From NCBI RefSeq assembly GCF_016920785.2, contig NW_024609837.1, positions 43,154,745-43,218,744 on the forward strand: DNA of 64,000 nt, given 5' to 3'. Numbering within the stretch: the first letter of the stretch is position 1; every line of letters begins with the position of its first letter. The notes beneath the pieces are model-generated. The model was given only the letters and a program-made list of their open reading frames with translations, made no database searches and was not told the DNA's origin. Of the stretch, positions 13,234 to 25,200 are shown piece by piece. The position numbers and the translations under genes were made by a program. This DNA comes from Ixodes scapularis. Its lineage: Eukaryota; Arthropoda; Arachnida; Ixodida; Ixodidae.

Positions 13234-16200
13234 ATTTCCTCCAATGTGACATTAGCACTAGTGCATATGCAAAATGAGGAAGATAGCCATGCTGGGGAGA
13301 GCAAGGTGGCAAGAGAAGTCCAAGCAAGGCTGTTACGAGGGTTAGTGGTTTTCGGTATTGACAGAACAAAATAAGAAAGAAAATAAATACAATTATGTTT
13401 TTTTGAGACCAGTGAAAAAAAGATAAGCACCCAAGATCTGGTCAACTATTCAGTATTTGGCCTTACTTTATACCAGGTATATTACAGAGTTGATACAAAT
13501 CAGTACATCATTCAAATACCTCATCATCAACATCATTCAAATAGGCATAACTCAAGTGCCTGATCAAAAAGACTCGTACAACGGATGCTCTCAACGACGT
13601 GCTTTTGCTCGCTTTTGGCCACCACTGTCAGCTTCTGCGCACAGCCTTTTCCCCCCATTGTACGAGCGAGAATCACACCAATAGTAGATAGTTACTGAGA
13701 CACGCAGATTTCGTCTAGGTAAACTATATGATTTGTCGCTTTAAATTGCGCAGAAAAGAAAAAAACACCGAAAACCACAAACCCCATCTACGACTTGTAG
13801 GACTTGGGACAGAAAATGAGAAGGCAGAATGGAAACACGCAACATGTCTGAAGTGGAGATTCCCGCTGTCATTATAAGCGAGCCAACTACGAAAAAGGTT
13901 GTCTTGAGACACCACTTCTGCCTTAATGACCAAGTCATTAAGGCAGACGTCACGGTGACCTAATGACTTGCCATTAATGTCTGCCTCAATGACTTTCACT
14001 TTTGCAGTGGGACCATTAATGCGAATCCAAAATGTCATTAACATGCATCGTAGGGTAGTGATGCAGTACAATGACCATTTAAATTGAATTCATTGCGCAC
14101 TAACTTGCAGCACGAGCTTTTTGCTCAAAATGTTGAAAACCCTGCGGTGCGTTAGTACGCTCCGTTGCCGAACCGAACTAAAACCGCAAATCCTACTTTC
14201 AGACAGTTTGAGTGTTTCCAGGAGCAAAGGAGCAGACGGCATGCAAGCAAGTCCCGCAAACCAGTGCGGCCATAAAAGCAGACGTGCCAATGGTGCATCT
14301 TTCGAGTTCTCCCTTTCCCTCAATTTTAGGATGGCAACGCGACCCAAAACAGATCAAGACGGAAACCAAGGGTGCTTTCAAATGCAGCGTGGAAGCTTCC
14401 AAATTACGAACAAAAAATAAACAAAAAGATTTGTTTGAGTAACTACCAGTTCCATTTAACGAGTTCTTCGCAGTCTTTAAAGGCCGACATTTATTTAGTG
14501 TTGCCCATTTTTGCAAGCTTCCTCTCGTAGCAAATTTACGTCAGCCCCTCTTAGCCTTCCCTTCCGTTGCTACCCTCATAGCTGAGCAGAGGAAGAAGCT
14601 GAAGAGAAAATCGAGTCCATGTGTCGGCCTTTAAAAAAACGCCGCGGGAGAAGCAAATCTTAAGAGATAACACGAGCATAACAAAGACCCAGCAGTGCAA
14701 CGAATCAACAAGCACTACTCGTACAAATTTTCTATTTCATCGAGCGGGGCAAGTGACTCCGAGGAAGAGAATCCCGCACGTGTTTGAACACGACACGCTT
14801 TGCCAAATCGGCAAATAACGATTTCTACCTTGACCGCACGCTCGTAACAAATCAACGGCAAAATTATTACAATCGAAAACTCCCCAGAGATGCCCCACCC
14901 CGAAAGGTAACCCGCCCCCTATTTTTGACTCGATTTGCTATTTTATTTTAAACACCGAAAGATAGCCCACTCCTAGTAATCGTAGTGTTCAGATCAGTGC
15001 TGAACTCGGCATAAATGCGTCTATTTAGCTATGGCGGGATTTAAGCGAACGTTGCTTACTGGGAAGTAGTCATCTTTGTTTCATTGCCCCTCACCGCAAT
15101 AACAAGTTTGGCAAAAACACATAATCTAAAAATAGCTTCTTTTTTTTTTTTTTTACTTTTTTGGTTGCACACCAAAATTTAGCCCACTCCCTATTTTCAT
15201 CCAATTTGCTCTCGACTTAAGGTGGGCTATCTCTCAGGATATGACGGTAGGCCCCTAGCTACACAGGTATGGCGTCTGCCAGCGAACGGCACAGGAACTA
15301 GCGTCTGCTTCGGCACACCACGTTTCGTGTGCAAACACGTGCGGCAAAACGAAGATAGAAACAGGGGATGCAAGCACTACGAAGGCCTCTACGAAAGGAA
15401 GTGCTTGACCCGCAACGTGCCAAGACGCGCTTGGAAGGGTGGTCGTGGGAGCTGCCCGGCCGACTTCTGAAACGCTTGAAGAACGAATGCCTCGTTGTCT
15501 CTAGAAGTCGGCCGAGCGGGGCCCAATTGACAGGCATCATTAAGACGCAGCAGTCGGGGCGAACGCCGCTCGAACGCCGACGCCTCGACGCTTTCTCGTG
15601 CCCGACTCTGGCGCCAAACAACTGACGAACTAAGGCAAATGATAGTGTAAGACCAAAAGAAAACTGAGTAACCAGTGCATCGTCGTCGGTAACTAAAATG
15701 AACGCCGCAAGCTATGGGGCCAGATTGGTTCGGATAGAACGTCGCTAGTCCAAAAACATGCCCGCTTTACCTTTACGTGTTTCTATACCTTTAGTCCTAC
15801 GTGCCATGTATCTATAGGTGCCAAAAATGAGTGCATTATTTTCTGTTTCGGACAAGTTGTGAAAGTCAACCTAGACAGAAATGCAATGCAGCGTGGCGCA
15901 GTCGACACAAAACATCTCAACCAGCCTTCTGAGTTCATTGCATGCTTAGAATAAGGCTTCTAAAACGTTCTTTTCCATCTCGAAAACTACAGCAAAGCAT
16001 AATTTGCATGATGTGTGTGGTTGGCACCGAGAGTGGATACAAGTAACCAGTGGGCGATATGAAACCTGCAACCGTATTCTGTACATTCCCCTTAATGTGG
16101 CACCGCGTCTCTTCGACTTTAATTTTTTACCATGTCTTCTCAACCCAGACTGCACAGTCCGATGACGCAAGAAAGAATACCTATCCTTAGGTCGCAAAAA

Positions 16201-19200
16201 GAATGTCCCGAAATAAACTCTTGGGCTGGTTGGGTCAACGTGTCAAAGACACATGTAGCGCTAGATACGAGGACGAGCAGAAGTGTACAGGGTAAGCGTT
16301 AACTAGCAACTAGAGTTTTATTTAATGCACGAGACAAGGGAGACGTGAGCAGTAGTGGTGTTAAAATGAAGTATAAAAGAAGGAAAAGAGCTTCAAGAAT
16401 GTAAGATACAGTTATAAAGGAATAAGATGAGAGAAGAACAGAATTAAGGATGGATTATAAAGAAATATATATATATTGCACGCAATTTACAGAGAAAGAC
16501 CAATTGAACAAACTTCGAGGGACCTAAAAAAAAAGTTTGTTTATGAGAAAGTTACTCAACTAGATGCATTGGACATAGTAGGGTTTTGCTGGGGAATTTG
16601 ACAAAAAAAATAGTCTGTTCAACTGGAGTTTGCTCAAGAGTATTTCACTGTAACAAAAAGAAAAAAATAAACAACAAAAAAAAATATGCTGAAAGGCGTT
16701 TCGGCGGCAGCGTGAGGCGAGACGCGAAAGCACCGAGCTCGCGTCGACGGCGTTTGCCCCGAGAGCCTGCCTTCCCCCCTCCCCGGTGCCTTCCCCCCTC
16801 CCTGGTGCCTTCCCCCTCCCCGGTGCCTTCCCCCAGGCAAAGCAGCTTCTCCCTACCTCCACAGTGATCCGGGGTAGGTGAGGTCTTTGGTGATGGTGGT
16901 GTTGGTGCGGGGAGGAAACACGTACTTGCCCTTGGCCGGGCGAGCCGTGGTGGCGGCCCCCGCCCAGCACCACGCTCGTCGAGCTGTGGTGCGCACGCCG
17001 CCGGGACGACGGGGACGGGGCTGGGCCGGGGCTGCCCCGGCGCCCCGACGGGCTCGAGCCCGGCCCATGAGGGGAGCCCGGTCCCCCCGGCGAGCCGTTG
17101 CCCACTTGCCCTGCGAGCGAGGAAAACCGAGGGTCACCGAATGCCGCCACAACACCAACCCTACGGTGCTTTGGACGCGCCTCCGCGTTCGCCGCGTCCC
17201 TAAAAAGCGGTCCTTCGATTTCCACCCGAGGACGTCGTAAAAGTGTCGTGCCATCACCGGCCACTCCCCGGCTCGATGGATTAAGGAATCATAAACAGCC
17301 AACAGCTGAAACTCTGCACACTTTTTACCCGGTCTTCTACCACCAACAGCCAGGATCGCGACGTTCGACAACGTGACCCGCCGCCTTCAGCAACGTCGTT
17401 CGTTACCGCTTTGGAACTGCTTTCGATGTATGGGTGGGATAAGATGCATCGGTTACAGATGTGTTCCATGCACCACACTGAAACTTCCCAAGTTCTGTCC
17501 GCCACCGCGGTTGTGCTCTCTACTTTGTAACGTTGCCCCGAGATCTTGACTCCCCCCCAATCAAAATCAGGCACCCCGCCCCTTAAGTAGAAAGATTATG
17601 ATAATACTTAATTATTGGAAATGGTACTTCTAACAACCAACAGCCAAGATCGCACCATTCCATGGCCCGACGTGCCAGCTCTTGCGACTTAAATCTTGTC
17701 GGCACTTCGGTTGATCTCGTTTTGCCTCATCGTTGTCCTTGCGTTTATTTGGCACTGTTCTCTCGTACGTCATCCCAAACTGGGTCCCTAGAAATCCAGG
17801 AGTTTCCCGCAGTAGCCAGACGGGTTCCACGAGCCCCAACATTTTCTTGACCAACCCTGTTGCTAACCAAGGTCCATTTCCAGTTCAAGCACTACGCACT
17901 ACTTTAGCAGGTCTGAGCGATCCATTGCAGCGTAACTTTGGTCCAAATACGGTAGGCTCTCGATGACTCCAACCCTAATATTTCATACTTCTGATTAATT
18001 CAAACAAATTAAAAAAATTTGGTTGTTCCACTGTTTTTAATGTCAATGATAAGCCACTGAATTCAAACGGTGTTTCTGTGCAATTCCTACTTTTCATTTT
18101 CGCAACACTGTTAGCGCGTTTCTTAACGAGCGCCAGTGCGCTGCGGAGAAGCAGAGCCCGCGGAGCTCGCTTCCGCGGGCGCTCCTTGCTCTAGGGCATA
18201 TCTCGGCGGCACAAGCTCTCGTGCATTAAGGGCAGCTGCCAACGCTATGATTTCGTGCTTTTAGCATTCGCTGCGGTACAACATACTAAGGTGAAACAAA
18301 GTATAGCTTACAACAAAAAAGTCCAGCGGCGTGTGCTTGCCAGGCCGAAAAACAAGGTACACACACACATACACAAAAAAAAAAGAACCTGAGCACATCG
18401 ATGCAAGACATCGCGAGCCAGGGTCAAAAAGTTCTTGGAGCGCTTTGTGCAACAACTGAACTGCGGGTTCAGGTCAACAAAAAAAACAATGTACAGTGTG
18501 TCACAAAAAGAAAAAAGAAGTTTACAGTGTTTTTTTTCACTGTAAATTGTTTTCACTAGGCATCGCCAAATGCTCATTCTCTGCCCATAGGTAGCGCTAG
18601 AGGTCACAACCAGGTGCCAAAATTTCAGCCCGATCGATACCTCAATCAAAAGTCATAAGTGAATTTCTGAAAATTTCAATGGGAAAATGGAGCCCATTTT
18701 TGCCCATTTTCGGTTTCTGGTGCCCATAAAGCTCCATGTATTCGAAAACTCTGTCGGCCGCCATTTTCCAACTGAAATTTTTAGAAAATCACTTATAACT
18801 TTTGATTGAGGTATCAGATCGGGCTGAAACTTAGGCATCTGGTTGTGACTTCTAGCACTACCTTTGGGCAGAAAATGAGCGTTCGGCGGTGCCTAGTAGT
18901 TTATTTTTGCATTAAAAAAAAACATGTAATTTTTTTTTTGTGACACCCTGTATATACATTGCCTTTTTTCTTTTAGCTCACTTCTCTTCATTAACTTTCT
19001 TTCGCGGCAGATTTTTCATGTACCGGAGTCCCTCTTGAAAGAAAGCACACCAAGCGAAACCTAGGTAATCAATACTTTGACACAGCAGTCTTTGAATTAA
19101 AGTATTTTTATAGTAACATACGATTTTAACAAGAACAGGAATGTTGATGAACGTGCGGCGGTGCTTAGTTTCGTTTTAAAAAGCGCCATATCTGCAGCGA

Positions 19201-22200
19201 CGTTGGGACGGCAAATCCCGACGTCGCGCGACCAAGGTAACTGGAAGGCAGAGACCAAATATAGTTTCTCACGGCCGTTGCTTTCAGAAGTGAGTGCTTT
19301 AGCTCACGAAGAAACTCTCGCCGCGCAAAAACGTGGTTTCGTTTCACAGCATGACCGCATGGCTGGTACCCGGCACGTTAGCCTCGAAGCGTCGGCACAC
19401 ACCCGCGTCTATCGTTGAAAATATTTAAAAAAAGATGCGAGACGAGACCCGCAAGACGACGAGAGCGCGAAACGTGAAACGGCAAAAAAACCATGCACGA
19501 ACATAATACACACATGCTCAATTACAGTACTCAGTTTAGTTTCGGTTTTGAAAGGCAATTGAAATTGGTGTTTTGGCGCAGGCTTGGTGCAGATTACCTA
19601 TATTGTGGCAAAATGTAGCAGGATGTAGCAGGGTTAGCCACTTGGCGCAGTTCGGCGCATTTCGTGCAAGCAATCACATCACTGTGTGTGGCATACCTGC
19701 TTATGATTAATAGGCCTGCGTAGAGAAAATCATCAAATATCTGCTTTGTATGTTCAGTCATCCATATAACAAATCACAACTTTATCTCGCATCATGTTAC
19801 CAAGAATTTCTGATAATTCAAACAGAGTTTGTGGCTTCCTGGAGTTCGAAATAATGATAGCCTACTGTATCTTTCATTGTTTTCATTATTATTTACAAGG
19901 TCTCCCACTTTCAGACCAGTTTTGATGCATGGATGGTAATCATTTTTTCATTAATAATTAATATTTACAATACAGAAAAAAAGTCATACTAATGCTCTTT
20001 TTTTTTGCTAATTAAAGAAAAAAGGAAAAAAAAAACAGAGAATCAATTTTTGGCATCATCTTTTAGATGTTTTTGCATCTCACATATTGATGTTAGAAGT
20101 TTTTAGTATGCATCACTTATTTCGCATAATTTACATCTCGTGTTTATATAGTTGTAGTCTTTTTACTTTGACACTAATATGATTTTCTTATATGGCCATC
20201 AGAAGTTGTGTACACAATTTTTGTTTCACATGATCTTCTCTTCGTACATAGGTGCTTATTTTGTCTTTGAACAGCTTATAGAGTCGAACCCAGAAATATC
20301 GAATTCAAAGGGGATCGTAAAATAGTTTGATATATCAATAATTTGATATACAAAAACATGTTAACTTAAGCTCGAGTTGAAGTTTCCTGGCGTCTCTCCT
20401 AATACTGAAGGTAGCGACAAACAGGAGCTTACCAATTAGAGCGTTCAAGAGTCGCCAAATACAGTAGAGCGTAGTTGGCAGAGACCGCAAACATCGCCGC
20501 GCTTACACGCGCACCTGGCCTGGACCTCCACACAGCATAAGTGACAAGCAGTTTTAAATATCTCTGTCAAATTATTTTTGTTATTATGTGATTATTCGGT
20601 GCTACTTTCATTTATCAATGGTTTTCTTTCAAATCCTCAAACGGCCCTCCTGCTGACAAACTCGAGACGGGCCCCGGAATGCATCAGGCTGCCTCCGTCA
20701 GCTTTCCGTCCAGTGTTCCGTCGGCTTCCGAGGCCACAAAATAAAAAAACGACCGGTCGATCGTGTCGGACACCAAACATCAAAGCAACGCCGGTAGACG
20801 CAAGCCAAATGGACCTCGCCCGATTTGACCGCATCCGACCGAACCGGACGTGAACGTCGTGTAGCCGTATTTGGTAGAGCACTGCACGGGCCCGGGCCAG
20901 CCCGAAAGCCCGAGCCCGGCCCGGCCCGCGGGCCGGGCTCGGGCCGGGTAGCACATATTTTCTCGGGCCCGGGCCGGGCTCGGGCTTGAACAAAAAAGTT
21001 CTCGGGCCGCGCCGGCCCGGGCCGGCCCGGGCCGTGCCTGGGCAATCTTGTGCCGTAAATCATAAATTGTTGTTGATAGCAAAAAGTTTGCTCATTAATC
21101 TTTTAGGTTCATTAAATACAAAAAAAAGCGATGTGCAAATTCACTACAGCGTCGTTAAAAATAATAACTAAAAGACGTCTTGAAGCTAGAAAGCCTTCAA
21201 GCTTTTTCCGTGTGAGCGAGGGTTCAGTGTTATAAATTGTAAACAAAATAAAGTCCCAGTCATATGCTTGTCAACCTGTCTGATTCATCGCTCTCAAAAA
21301 TATCTAGTTCACTATTAGGAAGGTTTAGAAGAACGTACGCAAGCGCTTTGGGTACCGTAAAAATAGCGTTGCGATGTAAAACCTATGGCGATGCTAATTT
21401 TAGCTTGCCCAAAGTGCTTGAGTACGTTATTCTAAGACTCCCTTATTGCACAGAGCGACACTATATTAGAGCGAAGAAGCGATCGTCGTGTTCTTATGTT
21501 TATCTCATAGAATCAAAACGCTGTTTTCAACACTATTAGTGTCTTTAGAAGTGCTCATCTGGGCCACAGACGTAAGCGGTATACTTTGGTGCTTACTAAC
21601 ACCATTTCGAAGTAAAATTAAAAAAAAAGAGCCAACGTCATGTTCGCGGTATCAGTGTCGCGCAGTGTACATAGTCCGTTCCGCGCTTGCACGTTTTGAA
21701 AACCATCCTGAAAAAAAAAAAAAAAAAAAAACGTTTTAAGGGGTTAAGTAGGAATATATTATACTTAAGCTTGCCTGAAAGGGTTGTATATTTTAAGAAC
21801 GCGTTGACATGTAAAGCTACTTCAGAACATATTCTTAAACAGAAAAGGTGCGCAGACCAGGCTTAGAACGATGGAGACTCTTTGTGAAGAGGTTGCGATG
21901 TGCAGGGCCTTATAAAAGTAGGTTGAAACGGGACGCGTTGAAACGCAAAGGGTGTTTCGGAAACTGGTTCAAATAAGAAGGACGTTTAGGGAATGGGTCG
22001 AAACAGGACAAATTCAAACAAGAAGGGCGTTTAGGGAACTAGTCGAAACGGGACGGGTTCATATGGGAATGGGTTGTTTCGGGCTACAGCCATCGGGCCG
22101 GGTCGGGCGGGGCCTAGAAATTAAAAATTCTGTCGGGCTCGGGCCGGGCCCGGGCCGTGTCTCTTCCGGGCCGGGTCGGGCCGGGCCTAGAAATTAAAAA

Positions 22201-25200
22201 TTCTGTCGGGCTCGGGCCGGGCCCGGGTCGTGTCACTACCGGGCCGGGTCGGGCCGGGCCTAGAAATCCCGGCCCGTGCAGTGCTCTAGTATCCGGCCCC
22301 CGGGCGTACGTACTGGAGTGCATGGGAGCCATGCCCCCGCTGGGATGCTGCTGCTGTCCGCCGAGCTCCTCCGAGGGATCGAGCGGGGTGGCCAGTGGCG
22401 GCGGAAAGTGGAGGCTGGTCAGGTCGGGAAGAGACCCCGTGTTCCCGTTGCCCATGTTGGGGCCCGCCGGCATGTGCAGGCTGCCGGGCAGGGGGGCGTT
22501 CGAACCGGGGCTCGGCATGGGGCCCCCGTCGCCGTCGTCTTGAGGCATGTAGATGCTGCGGAAGAGACGCCGCATCACTCCGCTTCTCCCGTCTCCGCCG
22601 TCAAGGGCGCGGCCGCCACGAGCAAGTCACTCTCCTTTTCCCCGCTTTCCGCACGTTGCGATGCCGAATGTGTAATAACTCTACCATTTCTAGAACTCGT
22701 CGCACTTCGCACGCTTTAAAAATTTTTCCGATGCATCCTCCTGGAAAAGCTGCTACCACCTAACCACCTAAAATATTTCACTTCTTTATCCACACAGGGA
22801 TTTATTTGAAAAGTTTTTCCCCTTCGTACCACCGCGTGAATTTTGGTCATCGGCGATTATTGATCATGTTTCACATTCGTTACCGTTTTTATTTTTCCTT
22901 GCATATTGTTTCATTCAATTTCTTTTTTTGTTCCGTACAATTCTTTCCTTCACTCTCGCAATAGTCCCAGAGTGGCTAATAAACAAAAAAATAAATACGT
23001 ACCGCCTAAAGAAAAGAGTGCTTCGCCGCAATAAGTCGCGAAGTGGCAAGACCAGCTACCGAAATCCACAGTTTCAAAGACGACCGTGATGAACCGCGAG
23101 ACTCTCAACCCTCCGAAATTCTTCTCCCAACGTTACATCTGTCGACGGAGGGGAACTCCTGTGCCCCAGTGTGGCATGGCCTCCCCGGGCATTTATCATC
23201 CTCGGCCATGTTCCCCCGAGGCAGTGTGTCATTGTCTCGAGCAAATCGCCGCGCACGTACGCACATGTAAATCTTGGTGGTCGCTGATTTGCGTCATGAT
23301 TGCTTACGATTAGTAGACATAAATGCTTCAGCATATCTCGAGTGTGCACGAGTGCTGTGCGTACATGCACAGCCAAAACACGGCCAAAAGCGACGAGTGC
23401 CTGCTGTGTGCACCGTGCCACTTTCATTTTGTCAGTGACTATACTAACCCAAATAATGGGTCAAAATAATAGTTTTTTTTTCACAAAGTTACTGAATTTT
23501 TTATTTGGTCCTAACCAGTCTTTTCTCCATATTGGAAGGTTCTATTGGCAACACTAAAAATGTGACAACGAATGTTGCACTTTGTGCGGCATAACTTGTT
23601 CTCGACGGGTTACAATGGGTTCGGCAGCGAGAAACGAATGCCGGCAAAGCGCACACCAGCGAAAAGAAAAAAAAGTAGTTGTGTCAGACATCCGCGTCTT
23701 CCAGACTGCCTGCTTGACCATCAACTTTTACGACGTGCTACGTCGCCCTGCTGGAAGGCGCGGGGAAATTTTAATGTTAATTCCTGGCATTGCCTTTGCC
23801 GCCATTTTCTCGGTAGCTATACCGAATATGTAAATAACAAATAGCATAACAAAAAGGATGAATTCAGGGTGTTCCAAAAATCCAGTTAGTTCGAGTAGCA
23901 CGAAAAAATTTACCGGTTCCTCGTCGTGTTCAGCAAAAAAAGAACTGCAGCGATAGCCTGGACGCCAAATCCCGTTGCATTCGGTCACATGGAAGCATTA
24001 AAATTCACCAGACTTACATCTGCTAAATTTAGTGGACGGTGTTTGTGCAACACCGAAAAGACGAAAAGATAAAACTCAAACGTGGCAAAAAATTTTCTAC
24101 TCACTTAATTCCAGGTACCTCGCAGGACTTTGGTCGATGCTGCTGTGAAATGTCCTGCACAAAAACAAAAAACGAGGAATGCACAACCGGAAGGGTTGAC
24201 CACAAAAAAAGAAAAAGCAGAAATGAGGTCGGGCTACACCAAAAACATCTTTACAGTACGTCTACCAGAGACGTCTACCAGAGACGTAATCACAGCACGG
24301 TGGCGATTATGTCACTGTACGCCGGTACCACGGTAATCCACATCAAAACGCGCAGGAGTGGTGATCGAGTACGGTGGCGACCTTTAGATTCTGTGGTGCA
24401 CGCTTTTGTTCCGTCTTCTTTGAGCTTTGGTCACCAATCTTTCCTCGTTTTTCTTCCATTTTTAAGCTACGGAAGAGCAGGATGCAGTGGTAACGCAGTG
24501 GCGAGGCTTCACCAATGAACCTGGTACGCATCTTGCACTTCTGCGATGGAAACGTCGACATCACAACATCTCCGAAAGAAAGCTTTCGCAAAGCTAGTGC
24601 TCAATGGGAGTAGAGGGCGAAGTTTGTGTCTTTTCCGATCGTACGGGCTGACTTTGAACCTGCCGTTCCATGTCCCCCGTTTCTTCCGAAGCCCGTGCTT
24701 GTTCTTTTCCCCTTTGGCTCCAGTGCACTTTCCCACCATACAAGTGAATGCACTCGCTGCCTTGCGACGACGTTTCGAACTCGCTTTTTTGGCATGGGCT
24801 GTTCGTCCGGCGTCGGTTTTAAAAGCGGAGGGACCCAATCGAAACAGAGTGGTTCCACACTTTCTCTGGTGCCTTTCTCTTAATATTATGTCGGTGAATC
24901 CTTGTGCGACGCCCCTGTGATACGGGAATGTGCGTTACAAGAATATGCATTAAAGAGATGTGCTACGGGGATCTGAGTTGCGGGGATCTACGTTGCAGGA
25001 ATCTGCGTCAAAGAAATTTACTAGGGGCCAGTCATGTAACACACTCTGCATTAAAAAATCAAACCCGAGATAAACAAAGAATCCCAGCAGTTACACAAAA
25101 AAAATGTGGCCCCCTGATTTCGTTTTTTTATTTATTTATTTGATTTGTGGATGTCATCTGCAGAAAGGGCAGAAAAAAAAGGCCTGGTGCCCGACGGAGG

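Larger units (their letters stand above)
13240..16925. other. CRTC intron 9, acceptor-distal part
   Basis: Contains the hairpin at 13918 and the dispersed repeat at 14880-15255. The remaining sequence (13240-13900, 14050-14880, 15260-16560) shows no recognisable gene. An AT dinucleotide run is at 16466-16477, and tandem CCCCTCCCCGGTGCCTTCC units lie at 16780-16835, just inside the exon 9 donor side. Confidence 0.4.

Noticed and set aside
13057..13374. Lysine-rich protein frame across the poly(A) at 13200
   Set aside because: Made by a homopolymer run; no splice signals or homology.
20698..21082. Frames rich in Arg/Pro/Gly/Ala on the minus strand, possibly continuing CRTC exon 8 past the hAT-like element
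   Set aside because: They are translations of the GC-rich transposon end; a reading through the duplication site gives no CRTC-like sequence, whereas exon 9 at 17110 fits in phase.
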